DNA from: Cephalopachus bancanus
Taxonomy: Eukaryota; Chordata; Mammalia; Primates; Tarsiidae
Assembly: GCA_027257055.1 (NCBI GenBank)
Contig: JAPVLO010000054.1
Coordinates: forward strand, 1,736,001 to 1,800,000
Reading direction: 5' to 3'
DNA: 64,000 bases
Shown: positions 1 to 11,885 of the stretch, piece after piece
Position numbering within the stretch: position 1 is the stretch's first letter
Layout: each line of letters begins with the position of its first letter
The notes under the pieces: model-generated
Database searches by the model: none
Seen by the model: the letters and a program-made list of their open reading frames with translations, nothing else
Told to the model about the DNA's origin: nothing
Translations under genes and position numbers: made by a program

Positions 1-322
1 GTTCCAGTAATTGAAAGTCACTGAGTCTTACTATTATTATTTTAAATTATTTTAATTAGAGCCTTTTTCAAAAATTATACAAGTAGCACTTGCTCCCTTG
101 AGGCAAATTAACGAGAAAATAAGTGTTGATTAGTTGTGCCATGTTGACTTCCCTATATTGCCCTGCAGTCATTGGTGTTGACTGTGTACCCAGCATCCAT
201 TCCCCTATAGACCTTTCTGAGGGGGCACTGGCTTTATTTAGCTATTTGTTGCTCCTTCACATAGCCCACCTATCCATGAGAAGGCTGGTCCATCCTAATC
301 TAGGGTAATGATTGGTCTAAGG
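1..322. other. Unassigned AT-rich DNA
   Basis: I see no recognisable repeat, RNA or coding signal here. The 61-codon frame starting near 123 has no motif and looks like chance. Confidence 0.5.
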
Positions 323-845
323 TAGGGTTTCCAAACTTTTTAGTCCTAGGACCCCTTTTAACCTCTTGGAATTATTGAGGATTCCAACAATTTTTAAAGA
401 CAGGGTCATATATAACTATATGTACTATATTAGCAATATATTAAAAATATTTACCAATCATTTAAAAATAGCAATAATAAACCTTGTGGGCTTTTTGTAT
501 GTTTTTATACATGGGGGTCATTATATTGCTTAGGCTGGTTTCAAACTTCCTGGACTCAAGCCAGCTTCCTGCCTCAGTCTCCAAAGTAGTTAGTACCACA
601 GCCTGCACACTACTGAAACAGGTTAATTTTTAAAATTTTCATTTTTAAGAGATGAAGTCACACTATGTTGCCCAGGCTAATCTTGACCTCTGGACCTCAA
701 GTAATTCCTCCTTCTCTGCAACCTCCTGAGTAGCTGGAATTACAGGCATGAGCTACTGTGCCTAACAATAAACTTATTTTGTGTTAACAAAAATAACTCA
801 TTTTAATGAAAAATTAGTCCCAGGGAAACAAAACAAATAAAACAA
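323..845. mobile_element. Old non-autonomous DNA transposon, interrupted
   Basis: The left part (about 323-489) opens with a 'tttccaaactttttagtcc...gacccctttta' terminus followed by an AT-rich body. This resembles non-autonomous hAT-type mammalian elements that start with 'ttcccaaact' and a 'gacccc' motif. The body resumes after an AluJ-like insertion (about 772-845). No transposase coding is visible. The family name is uncertain and the right end was not found. Confidence 0.45.
490..771 (-). mobile_element. Old AluJ-like SINE
   Basis: Read on the minus strand this is a diverged dimeric Alu: 'gagtagctggaattacaggcatgagc' survives near 728-753 in plus orientation, as do two 'ttgcccaggct'-type blocks. 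It lacks the lemur-type tail and is heavily mutated, so it is older than the other Alus. It splits a DNA transposon, and short similar direct repeats (caataataaac near 472, caataaac near 766) look like its target-site duplication. Confidence 0.7.
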
Positions 846-1852
846 AACAACTAAAACAAAACAACATGAGAAACAGCATTGGGCATTCCCCCAGCTGTAG
901 TGTTTGAATCACAAATGGTGACATTACACAATTCATGCCAGTGAATCTTGAGAAGAACTTTACTTAGGGCTTCTGAGAAATCAATTTTCTCCCTTACGGT
1001 AAAGCCATCAGAAGAGGCTGTCTTTCTTTTTCTCTGGGTGTTGTGACATACGAAAGACAGCCATAGATTCCTGTCATCCTCAGATAGTCCCAGTCTATGC
1101 TTATTGTCCTGAAGTAAATATTAATAATACAACCTTTCACTTTGCAAAACTTCCCAGTTTACATGAAATATTAGACAATTGTCTTAGAAGTGTGGATATG
1201 AAACAAAAAATTGCAATAGCTATTTTTGCAGTATGAAGACAGAAGAAAGAAGGCAGAGCTAGTGTTCAAAGCCATCAAAGAGGAAACCACCAAGAAAACC
1301 AGAGATAACACAAGCCAGAGATACTCTGGAATCACCCTAGGACTGGATTACTAGAATAGATTTCTATTCAAACTTATTTCCTTACTTTCAAAATCAATTT
1401 CAGCTGAAATCTCTAGTATTTACAGCTGAAGGCACCCTAACTGATGTACCTCAACTACCTCAAGTGGCGGGTAACAAAAGCTTAGTATCTTTTCTTCCAG
1501 CCTTCCTCTCAGTCACACAACATGCACATTCACTTACAGGTAGATGTCAACAGGCTTTTGCTTGGTTTGTTTCTATAAGAATGAAGCTACTGTACATATT
1601 TAATAACACATATCTTACTCCTCTTTAATATTTCCATAATATTTTATTATATAAATTTATTATCGCTTTCCCCCATTCTTGGGCACATAGATTATTTCCA
1701 GACTTTGACACTATTTTAGGTAGAGATAATTATTTCTACTTTATTTCCACATAATGTAGAAATGGATATTTTTATACATATTAAATAAATTCTTTTATAC
1801 ACAAGTTTCAACACATATTAACACAATTATTTTATCAACATATTTTATTTGT
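846..1852. other. Unassigned DNA
   Basis: AT-rich sequence with no confident repeat call. About 1560-1790 has the texture of an ancient antisense L1 3' region but is too diverged to assign. About 1730-1850 carries an imperfect internal echo of the 121-bp duplicated block that follows (an 'aatgtagaaatgg' / 'aatgtaggaatga' pair). Confidence 0.4.
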
Positions 1853-1973
1853 ATACATGTATTTTATATACAAATAATGTAGGAATGATTATTTTTATAC
1901 ACATAATCTTTGATACTTTTATTATAATCAGATCGATTTCTAAATCTAGGGCTCCTTGATCAAAGGTATTTGA
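1853..1973 (+). repeat. 121-bp dispersed duplication, copy 1
   Basis: This block recurs without a mismatch at 2823-2943, same orientation, 970 bp downstream. It begins atacatgtattttatata and ends caaaggtatttga. No transposon ends flank it. The sequence after the repeat differs from that after copy 2, so the boundary is sharp. Confidence 0.95.
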
Positions 1974-2822
1974 GAACTATTATCTTAAAAGTAATTAGAA
2001 AAACCTTTAGATAGAAAAGTTGCAGAATAAATAAAAATCCAAGACATACTAGAAGGAGCAATCAGCTGAATTAGTGTACTTCTTCCTCCTAATGGTAAAG
2101 TTGGAGAAGGAAAGAGGCTTGGAATTTCTTTAATTGACACTTTTTGTCATCACCTAACTACTCAATTTGCCCAAATGTTTTAGGAACAGAATGTGAATGG
2201 TGATTAAACAGGATACAGCCCTTTCATTGGGGAAATCTTACCCCCATTTGGCTTGTTGAGGATATAGATTTTATCTGTTATACATGGTCAGTAGCTATAT
2301 AAAATATGAACTACTCAATTAGATACATGTATTTTATTTAAAATGACAATAAATGTTCTGTCAATAACTAGAAAAGTGATTTTACGAATTGAGATAGAAT
2401 GTAGAAGATTCTTGAAAACAATTTTTATTTATTACCTTATGGGGTACATAAGAAAATATAAGCCTAATAGTGTCCCACTCAGGACATATAACCTTTTATT
2501 TTAAGGATCTGGTGTTAACTTCTATAACTATTTATACATGAGTAAAAAAAGTCTTGAACCAATTATCAGATTTTTTTCAATTATTATTTATTTTTAAAGT
2601 ACTGTGCCCTGGATTTTATACCAATGTCCACTTTATAAAAGAAATGGTTTAAAGTTTCTGTCTAGCTCTCTCATTTTTGCCCCATGATAATGGAATAAAG
2701 ATTGGAGAAGGCATACAGAAGAAAGAGGATATGGAGGTCATGCTTTCAATAAGTAATTCACCAATTTCTTTGAATACTTATGCTTTATTACAGGGTAAAA
2801 ACAATCCATTAAATTAGATTAG
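1974..2822. other. Unassigned DNA between the 121-bp copies
   Basis: AT-rich, with no recognisable element. It contains two short donors that reappear around copy 2: ttagatacatgtattttat (2318-2336) and atgagtaaaaaaagt (2538-2552). Confidence 0.5.
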
Positions 2823-2943
2823 ATACATGTATTTTATATACAAATAATGTAGGAATGATTATTTTTATACACATAATCTTTGATACTTTTATTATAATCA
2901 GATCGATTTCTAAATCTAGGGCTCCTTGATCAAAGGTATTTGA
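2823..2943 (+). repeat. 121-bp dispersed duplication, copy 2 (mosaic)
   Basis: Identical to 1853-1973. Its left edge extends into a 19-nt match to 2318-2336. Its right edge runs directly into a 15-nt match to 2538-2552, then a 10-nt match (ctcaattaga, 2960-2969) to 2314-2323. The copy is therefore embedded in a patchwork of local segments. Confidence 0.95.
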
Positions 2944-2969
2944 TGAGTAAAAAAAGTTGCTCAATTAGA

Positions 2970-3119
2970 AGTTGCTCATTTTTTGCTCAAAGAATTCAAA
3001 AACTAGTCTGAGTTTCATATCTAAATATTTTAGGGGTAAAAAATCAATTTATCAAAACAGACTCAAAACATTGGAAAAAAGCATTGTGTTAAAAATGTTG
3101 CCTCAAACATTTTAATTAA
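2970..3119. other. Unassigned spacer
   Basis: AT-rich DNA containing a short 'gttgctca' repetition beside the mosaic junction. Nothing else recognised. Confidence 0.4.
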
Positions 3120-4270
3120 TATGTTTATGTGAATATAAAATATATAAACTTGGTACAATATGAAAAATATAAACAGCCTAAGATTTTTCTTCCATTCTTT
3201 CTCTCAAGACTACCACTTTTACTAGATAATTTTCCAGATATAGACAAAAATCTACATATATGTGTGTATTAGTTTTATGTGCAAATAATAGCCCCTATAC
3301 CACTGAAAGCATCATGCATTTACTTACTTAACATTGTATCATATAATTTCAATTCAGCACTATATAGAACATATAGTTCTTTTTGACCACCTACATATAA
3401 TCTATTAAATTAGGCTCTTATTGTTAGACATTTACATTGTTTTTCTATTGCTATTATAAATAAGTTTCAATAAATATCTTTGTCCATGTCCTATAGGAAA
3501 ATTCTAGAAGTCAAAAGGTATATATACATTGTGTATTTTGACAATATTGCAAAATTGTCTTCTATAGATGTTGAACCAGTTCCACTAATTGTACGCTCAT
3601 TGTTTGTATTCCTATGCTTTCAGCCACAAAATGTTTTAGACTTTTTGATTTTTGAAACTCTGATAAATAAAAACTGGTATCTAAGCTTTGGTTTTATTTA
3701 TCTGAATATAAATGAGGTTGATATTTGTCTCGTGTTTAATGACTTCTTTCCTCCCTGCTGACTGTTTGTATCCTTTGCTTATTTTTTCTATGGAGGTTTT
3801 GGTCATTTTCTAATAAATCTATTGTTGTTCCTTGTGCATTAAAGAGATTATCCCAATGGGTGTCACACTTATGGTAAATATGTGTTCTTAATTTATCATT
3901 TACCATTTTAATTTTTAGTATAGATTATTTTACATTTTTATCTAGATAATTTTTAATATTACAACAGATAAAATTCATCTATTTTCTTTTATGATATGGA
4001 TTTGGTATTATTCTTATAATTATTCATTCTTAGATTTTTTTAAAGTTATATTAATTTGCTGGTTTCGTTTTCTTGTTTAAATATCTAATCCATCTGAAAT
4101 CTATTTTGGTTCAATGAATAAATAATAAATTTAATAGTTGCCTCAACCCCATTTATTGATTGACCATTTTTATTCCACAGAGACAATGCTACCTTTTTTG
4201 TACAGTAAATTACATGTAGAAAAAACTACATATATTTTAAAAATATAAAATATTATGCTTTAGTAATCAA
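3120..4270 (-). mobile_element. Ancient L1M LINE fragment
   Basis: The plus strand reads as the complement of an old L1 3' region. Typical pieces are 'ctattataaataagtttcaataaatatctttgt' near 3450-3480 (split here only for recognition), a 'gttttggtcattttctaataaatct' segment near 3795, and a 'ccatttattgattgaccattttta' segment near 4150-4172. Many stops; no usable ORF2 frame. Strongly diverged, so ends are approximate. Confidence 0.6.
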
Positions 4271-4789
4271 CTAAGCTAGTCTCCCCTATATTTCTTTATT
4301 TTCATTTTTTTTTCTAGCTATATTAGTGTCCTATACAAAAGGATATCAATGGGACCAGTAGTGGGATCTGGGGAATATTTATTTAATCTCATATAATTCT
4401 ATTTAAATTCATATTGTGAACTTTAAAGGATAAAAGTCGATTTCTGTTAAAGGAGAAGGTAAATCACTAGAGGGGTAGATATGACATCAAATTAAACAGG
4501 TTTTCCTCCAAGAAAAGAAACACCTCCACCAACATCATTCTAGTGATTTTTTCCTCAGAACATTCCTTTATTGAGATATTCAGTTGTTGTTACTTGGGAA
4601 ATGGAGCATATTATCTGAAATACTACAACAAAAGAAAATTGTGCATATGTGCTTTTTTTCCTCTCTTGCCATGTTTTCTGTTCTAGTTTCCACTAATTAA
4701 GTAGTAATTTAGTCTCTTACACTTTGAAGTTTCACTCATTACCTGGCTTCTGTAAGTCAACAAAAGGCAACATCTAAAGCTCTCAGTAT
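4271..4789. other. Unassigned DNA
   Basis: No confident repeat or coding signal. Moderately complex sequence leading into a candidate conserved segment. Confidence 0.4.
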
Positions 4790-5180
4790 TGGACCATCAC
4801 TTTGGGGACTGCTAATTGGATGTAATTACTTTATTTTGTGCCAAGGTTCATACTTGCAACATCGCCTTGTAATAATTTAAATTGTCTGCATACTGCAGAG
4901 GGACTGTTTGACGCCAGAGTGGAGACGGTCAGGCAGCCACTTGGGCCTTGGAAGCAAAGTCAAAAGTAAGGAGACATTGTCATTTGGCTACCTACTCATT
5001 AGCTGCCCTCTATGGCTGTCTGTTGTTTTGAGTGAACAGGATGTGTAGTGACTGAATCTTGCCCCTAAAAATAGCTGTGAAAACATGCATTTGGGATGTA
5101 CAGTAATTGGTTGCTTAGTTGATCGCAGATATTTTTAAAGACTTTGGGAAAAGGCAAGATATTTTAAAACTGTGAGTTTA
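4790..5180. promoter_or_regulatory. Candidate conserved non-coding segment
   Basis: Repeat-free, higher-complexity stretch between L1 debris and an AT palindrome. It contains homeodomain-core TAAT/ATTA motifs and an exact MEF2-type ctaaaaatag near 5066-5075. This is inference from texture and motif content only; no conservation data were available. Confidence 0.25.
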
Positions 5181-5231
5181 CCATGCAATCCATATTGTTT
5201 TCTCCGCTTTCTCTCTCCCTGTATGTATATG

Positions 5232-5345
5232 TATGTGTGTGCGTATGTTTACACATATATGTATATATAAACATATATAAGTATATATTTAAATACTTAT
5301 ATATGTTTATATATACATATATGTATAAACATATGCACACATATA
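5232..5345. repeat. Large AT-rich palindrome (cruciform candidate)
   Basis: The inner arms 5253-5284 and 5293-5324 are perfect reverse complements (32 bp each) around an 8-nt centre. Pairing continues outwards to 5232/5345 with only three or four mismatches, giving arms of about 53 bp. The outer arms are TG/CA-rich, the inner arms TA-rich. Overlapping frames on both strands here are products of the symmetry, not genes. Confidence 0.9.
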
Positions 5346-5348
5346 TAA

Positions 5349-5380
5349 TGGATAACATATATGCTTATATATGTTATCCA
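5349..5380. repeat. Second perfect hairpin next to the palindrome
   Basis: Arms tggataacatata (5349-5361) and tatatgttatcca (5368-5380) pair perfectly around a 6-nt loop. It lies 3 bp from the outer edge of the larger palindrome. Confidence 0.9.
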
Positions 5381-6164
5381 CAATTTAAATATATATAAAG
5401 AAATTGGAAAACAGAGAGAAGAAGAGTTGTAACAGGGAAAAGATCAAAAGACAAAACTAAAATGTAGAGTTGTCTTTCATTATCTTGTTTGAGAAATTTG
5501 AACAACGGTGTGTAGCTGAAGAATGAAATCAAGTTTTCTTGTCATTTCTGTGGCCTGATAAGTTGACAATCTCCTTGCTTCCAAGAGAATTCATTGCCCA
5601 AGCTTCATTTTTTAAAAAAAACTTTTAATAGCATGTTAGAACAAAGTTTATTATAGAAGGGAGAAATTACAAGCATGAAGCCCTTAACAAGCTCTGGAAA
5701 AGTTCTCTGACCCACACACTAGGTGCAATCTAGGTTGAATTTTTGCCTCTCCTTGGGTGATTAATCATATGGTGAATCTGGTCTCGCTGACTCTAATAAT
5801 AGGGCTTGCCTTTGGCTCTCTGTGAACCAGAGAAATAAGAGCATCTTCCCTGAGTGTCAGAATCCTCCCCTTTTGTTAACGGTGCCAGCAGGTCTACACC
5901 ACTGGCATTTAAAGCTAATGTGAGCCTTTCCTTCTCAAATTGCACTCAAGTTTAGAAAGAAAAAAAAAATACTACAGTTTTGAAAGAAAAGGTAAAATAC
6001 GTTGCAACAGAAAAAAAATACTGAAAAAAATAAAATGAGATTAAATTGGATAAAATTAACTAAATATTTGATTTACTTGAATCTCCTCTAATTATTTCTT
6101 CATGATGGTTGGAAGAATCCAATAACAAAAAATAATACGTGCCAATTATTTCCTGATATGTGTG
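5381..6164. other. Unassigned DNA
   Basis: No clear repeat. Includes A-rich runs near 5960-6030. Nothing coding was recognised. Confidence 0.4.
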
Positions 6165-7590
6165 CTTACTGTGTGTTTTTTAAAACATAATTTACATGCT
6201 GCAAAATTTACTTGTAAAGCATGCCATTCAGTTGTTTTTCACATATTCATAAAGTTGTATAGCCATTTCTGCTCATGGTGTTTTTATCCTTCTGATGTGA
6301 AACTCTACACCCATTAGCGGTCAATCCACATTCACTCCTTTACTCTACCAAACCCTAGTAATCTTTTCTCCACTTTCTGTTCCAAGAATTTTCCCATTCT
6401 GAACATTTCATATAAATAGAATCAAACACCATGTGACTTTTTGTTACTGACTTCTTTCACTTGGCATATTTTCAAGGTTCATTCATGCTGTAGCTTGTAT
6501 AGTTCATTTTTATGTCTGAATGATATTCTATTTTATAGATATATTGCATTTTGTGTGTCCACTCTTTACATGATAGATAGTTGGACGCTTTCATTTTTGG
6601 GGCATCTTGAATAATGCTGTTATGAACAATCATATACAAGTTTTTTGTAGAAACATATGTTTTCAATTCTTTTGGAATTCACCTAAGAGTGAAATTGCTA
6701 GGTTATATGGTGACTCTATATTTAACTTTTTGAGGAATTTCTAGACTGTTTACAAAGTGGCTGCACTATTTTACATTCCTACCAATAATCTATGAGGGTT
6801 CTAAATTTTCACATCGTCAACACTTGTTACTGTCTATATATTTTTTCATTTTAGCCATTCAAAAAGGTATGAAAAGCTGTTTTGTGGTTTTGATCTGCAT
6901 TTTCCTAATGATGCTGAGCATCTTTTCATGAGTTTGTCAACCATTTGTTTATCTTCCTTGGAAAAAAAGGTCTACTCAATTATTTTGCCCATTTTTAAAT
7001 GGGGTTACTGTCTTTTCATTGGCTGAGCTGTAAGGGTTCTTTATATATTCTAGATCATAGACTATTACCAGATATATGATTTACAAATATTTACTCCCAT
7101 TCTGTGGGTTGTTTTTTTCTTTCTTGATAGTGTTACTGTCCAGTTAATTTTTTTTTCTTTTGTAGCTTGTGCGTTTGATGTGTCATCTAAGAAACCATTG
7201 CCTAATCCTAGTTCTCAAAAATGTACCCTGTTTTCTTCCAAGAGTTTTATAGTTTTAGCTCTCACATTTTAGTCCTTATTCCATTTTGAGTTAATTTTAA
7301 ATATGATGTGTGATAAGAGTCCAAATTAATTCTTTTGCATAAGGATGCCCAGTTGTTCTAACACCATTTGTTGAAAAGACTGTTCTTATCCAGTTGAATG
7401 GTCTTGATATTCTTATCAAAAAATTAATTTAGCATGTATAAATTTAGCTTCAATTCTATTTCATTGACTTATATGTTTGTTCTTTTGCCAGTACTATACA
7501 GTCTTGATTACTGTTGATTTGTAGTAAGTTTTGCAATCAGGAAGCATGAGTCTTCCAACTTTCTTTGTTCTTTTTGGTGTGTGTGTCTTT
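6165..7590 (-). mobile_element. Ancient L1M LINE, antisense, 1.4 kb
   Basis: Continuous complement of an L1M ORF2 3' part and 3' UTR. Landmarks include 'cacttggcatattttcaaggttcattcatg' (around 6458-6487), 'gaataatgctgttatgaacaatcat' (around 6609-6633), 'ctgcattttcctaatgatgctgagcat' (around 6895-6921) and 'ggttctttatatattctagatcatag' (around 7034-7060). These are the order and spacing of an old mammalian L1 read backwards. Frames are broken throughout. No target-site duplication was identified. Confidence 0.85.
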
Positions 7591-9122
7591 GATGTGTGTG
7601 TAATTTTATCATAATTATAATCAAAATCACAATATAAACTTTGGCCTGGGCAAATATGAAAACATAATTTGGTCTAATTAAGCATTTTTAAAAGATCTTC
7701 CCATAAAATAAATAATTTCAAATTTCCTGTATGTCTTCATCTGTAAAACACTCTCCAGTAATAAAATAATCTTTGGCTAATGTTCTAACTCTTCCAAACT
7801 CCACTTACACTTAGCAAGCTAATGTTTTAGAATGATAAATTGTTGTGGGAGTAAAGAATGCAATAGAATATTCTGACTTATATACTTAGTGACAACTTGT
7901 GTCAGAATACCTGTGTTTACCTTTCAGTCCTGCTATTAATTGCTAATCAGCTAGAGCATGGCACTTTACCTTTTTTAAACTTTCTTTTCCTATAAAGGAA
8001 TTTACTGTAAGTCTATGCTCAAGGCAGCTGGAAGGAAAGAAAGGAGGAGTGGAGAACACATGCCTTCCCTCTAAATGCTCAACAAGAATATTGCACACCT
8101 TACTCCTAGTCACATACCATCACACCGGACTTAGTGACATGACAGTCTCTAGCTGCAAGGGAGGCTGGAAAATAGCCTTAATTCTGGGCAAACATGTTCT
8201 TAGCTAAAAGGCACAGCAATTATCTGCTACAGAAAAGATAGGGTAGCTATTGTTCAGTCAAACTCCTCAGTTAAGGTCCATTCACCCTTTAATTTGCACG
8301 GCCAGTTTGCATCTTTCATTCAGAAAGTTTATTTGCATGCTAAAGTTTTCTGTGATTATGATATATTATTTTCTTAGGCACTTTTAAAATTCTTATTTTT
8401 AGGTTTCAGTTTTATCAAAGTAATGCAGATACTTGATAACAAGTAAAAGACTGCAGAAAAGATTATGAAAAGCAACAGACACTCCTTCTGCCCACAACTT
8501 GCATTCTGCTTCTGTTTTTAATTCTTGTGGTGGTTATTTTCACTTCTATTTCCTGTTTTTTATCTAATTTAGACAATGCTTACTAATTCTCCATCATGAA
8601 AAATGAGAATCTGACTCACCTACTGTATCTCATTCCTTATTCCTGTATGAATACACTCATATCAGTGTTTAAAATGTAAGTATTTGTTAGTTCTTTTATT
8701 GGTTTCATTTATAAAATTCAATATGCATGCTTATAGCTCTGGTTATTTTTCCATTAATTTGTAATGTATCGTTTGATCCCTATTGTGTAAAATGAGGATA
8801 TTGGCACTCCCACCAATTTTTCCACCTCTTCTGCTTTTATTCCCCATTTTTCTGTCAACTACATTTTTAGTTGTATATTACCAAAATGGGAACAATTTTA
8901 TTCTGCTTGACAATTACATAAAGTTTTGATACATGACTTTTCATAAGTAGGCTCTTAAAGTTAGAGGAATTGTAGGATTTATATTGATATGACAATGTAA
9001 ATAGTATGATAAGTTGGTCAGGTGGTATATTTTCATATTTATCTAAGGATTGCTTGCACTGATGGAAAAATAGGAGACTGTTACTAGCATTAGGTAAAAT
9101 GAACTTTTAAAAAAATGTCTCA
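7591..9122. other. Unassigned DNA
   Basis: AT-rich, no confident element. A piece near 8130-8220 ('ctgcaagggaggctggaaaat') has the feel of an old interspersed repeat but I could not assign it. Confidence 0.4.
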
Positions 9123-9401
9123 GCCTGGCTCGGTGGCTCAGCCTGTAATCCTGCGCCTTTGGGAGGCTGAGGTGAGTGGATTGCCTGAGCCCGCGGGTTC
9201 GAGACCCGCCTGGGCAGCAAGACCTCATCTCTACAATAAATCAAAAAATCAGCCGGGCGTGGTAGCGCATGCCTGTAATTCCGGCTACTAAGAGGGCTGA
9301 GGCGGACGGATCGCCGGAGCCCAGCGGGTTGAGGCCGCCGGGAGCGGCCACTGCACTCCAGTCTGGGCGACAGAGTGAGACTCCAATTCAAAAAAAAAAA
9401 A
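9123..9401 (+). mobile_element. Lemur-type Alu
   Basis: Full dimer with the cgcctttgggaggctgag left monomer and a right monomer ending in an A-run. It belongs to the less-decayed subgroup with 'gcagcaagacctcatctc'. At 9193-9209 it carries gcgggttcgagacccgc, a self-complementary 5-bp stem with a 7-nt loop covering the pol III B box. Similar gtctca sequences flank it, probably a remnant target-site duplication. Confidence 0.92.
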
Positions 9402-10249
9402 GTCTCATCAGTTGCTTAAAATTGTGCTTCATTTGAATTTGTTTCTTATTTGAAACAATTTCTTGTTCTTAAAATTTCTAATGTCTTCTATTTAATTTCC
9501 TTTAGCATTTGCCTCTATTATACGCTACTTTTTTTTTCTTCCAATTTTAATGTTATTATTGATTTGGTAAGTCCTTTTACATGCCTTTTTTTCTTACATG
9601 CCTTCCCTCCCTAGCCCTCTTCTCTCTGCTTTAGGGGCTTGGTTGCTCTCACCTCAGTTCACAGTTGTTATCCTGGATCATCCCTTCACTACTTTCCTGG
9701 ATTGAAAACTTTGACTCTTGGATCAAATACATTTCACTTTATGCTCTCATTTTGTTGAAACATTCTAAGTGGATGTCTCAAGAAAATCCCTCTGAAATAC
9801 AAAATTACTGAGTTTATCCTGATATGTAAAATGAAAGTCTTCATTCTGTGCTCACACTTGAATGTGAGTTTGGGTAAAAAATCTAGGTTGAAATTATTCA
9901 GAGCTTAGAATGCTTTGTTCCATATGCTTCTAGCATACCATATTAATAAAAAATACTATTTTGATTCTTATCTCTTTGCACATTACTTTTTCTTTCTGAA
10001 CTCATTTATGATTTTAATTTCATCCTAGATATTCTGAATTTTATTCTTTGAATGAAACACTCTTGAGATCCTTAAGCCATTTATATATCACTTTAGGTAG
10101 GCCTGTGTACCCTGGGGTGCCAATCCCAATATACCAAATCATCAGCTTTTGAAGAACTGGGATAGGAAAATCACAACTAACTAGAATTTTATTTTCTTGG
10201 TGATGAATTTTCCTTACAAATGATAAAGATTTAAACTTTAAATTACAAT
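9402..10249. other. Unassigned DNA
   Basis: T-rich upstream half. No coding or confident repeat signal. Confidence 0.4.
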
Positions 10250-11620
10250 AAAATGGACTGGAATAAAAAAAATAGGTATGTCCATAATAGATTCTGGAAA
10301 TGAAAGACTTTATAGGCAATGATTAAAGGAAGAAACCTTACAGAAAAAGTTAATAAGTCTGATTACATAAATTTGGGAAGCTTCTAAACTGAAAAATAAT
10401 TAAAACATTATAAGGTAAATGTAAAACTGGAACAAGTATTGCAAGATAGCCACATAAAAAGAGGCTTTATATTTTCACTATAATAATGTTCTCTTAGAAA
10501 TAAAAAAGAGGCCGGGCTCGGTGGCTCAGCTTGTAATCCCCAGCACTTTGGGAGGTCACGGTGAGTGGATTGCCTGAGCCCGTGGGTTCGAGACCAATCT
10601 GGGCAACCCGGTGAGACCTGGTCTCTACAATAAAATAAAAAATAGTTGGGCGTGATGGCACACATCTGTAGTTCTGGCTACTCAGAACGCTGAGGTGGAA
10701 GGATTGCTGGAGCCCAGAAGGTCGATGCTGGGGTGGCCATGAGCGTGCCTGCCACTGCACTCCAGGCTGGGCGAAGGAGTGAGACTCCAACTCAAAAAAA
10801 AAAGGAATAAAAAAGGACATACAATAATACTCCCAAATAGAAAAAAATGTAAATATTCAAATAGGTGATTCACAAAAAAAGAATAATAAATTATGAAAAG
10901 ATATTAATTTTCCATAATATACAAAGAACTATAACCTTTTTTGACATTTTCACATATCAAATAGTCAAACCAAAAAAGATTTTTAAATAATTATGCTGTT
11001 TAGTGATGACATGCTTTGGGGAACCAGGTACTCTTGTACCCAGCTTGTGTTATTGAAAGGTTATAAAAAATGTACAGCATTTAGTTGGCCAATATATATC
11101 AAAGGCCATAAATGGTACATTTCTTTTAACCTAGAAATTCCATGCCAAGGAATTTACCCTAGGAGGAAAAAAATCAAGTATGTAAATGTGTATATATAAG
11201 AATATCTAACACTGAGTTATTTGCAATAAAAATGGAACTCACTTAAGTGTCTAAAAATAGAGGTTAGATTTATATCATATTCAAGCAAATGAACTTAAAA
11301 TGATGCTATATCTACTTAATTATTGACATTAGAATACAACAAAGATATTGCCTAACAAAACAAAAATGCATGCTTCAAAAGAGTCTGTACAGTATATTTC
11401 CCTTTTTAAAATTGACCAACATAATTGAAAAATCATGTCTGGTTTGATTCAGAAGCTCAAATACAGTGCCATATATTATTTAAAAGTCCAGAAAAATATA
11501 CAAAATAACATTAAGGGTGGTGTTCTCTGGATTGTGATTTTGGTTTTCTTCTTTATAATTTTCTGTATTTTCTAAAGTTTATAAAATGAGCAAGATTTTA
11601 TTTTGGTAACTCTTGACAAT
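10250..11620 (+). mobile_element. Ancient L1M 3' region, sense, interrupted by Alu
   Basis: Plus-strand L1M 3' UTR-like sequence, with 'gactttataggcaatgattaaaggaag' around 10305-10331 and, after the Alu, 'aaattccatgccaaggaatttaccctag' around 11134-11161. Coding frames are decayed. Continuity across the Alu at 10510-10802 shows the Alu inserted later. Confidence 0.6.
10510..10802 (+). mobile_element. Lemur-type Alu
   Basis: Complete dimer starting gccgggctcggtggctcag and ending gagactccaactc plus A-run. Flanked by near-identical gaaataaaaaag (about 10497-10508) and ggaataaaaaagg (about 10803-10815), which look like its target-site duplication. Inserted in an L1M 3' region. Confidence 0.92.
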
Positions 11621-11885
11621 TGGAGAATTTCAGAATATAAATTTCCAATTGACATGGTATTTACAATAAAATTTCAACTTTTATCACCTTACTTTTCATA
11701 CAGTTCTTCATATTAGACTCACCACAGTAAATCTATTTTTTCCCACGTTATTTTCTTTCTGTGGTCTCATATATTCTAATCGTTTAAAGTCATGAAGGCA
11801 TTCTTTACTTGGGCAAAATGTTATTAGTTATCCCTCACATTTGGGTAGATATTTTTATAGGATATTATAATAGGTCTTTCTTTAT
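11621..11885. other. Unassigned DNA
   Basis: AT-rich, nothing recognised. Confidence 0.4.

Noticed and set aside
5164..5398. Overlapping frames on both strands rich in Tyr/Ile/His
   Set aside because: Produced by the AT palindrome; symmetry makes both strands open.
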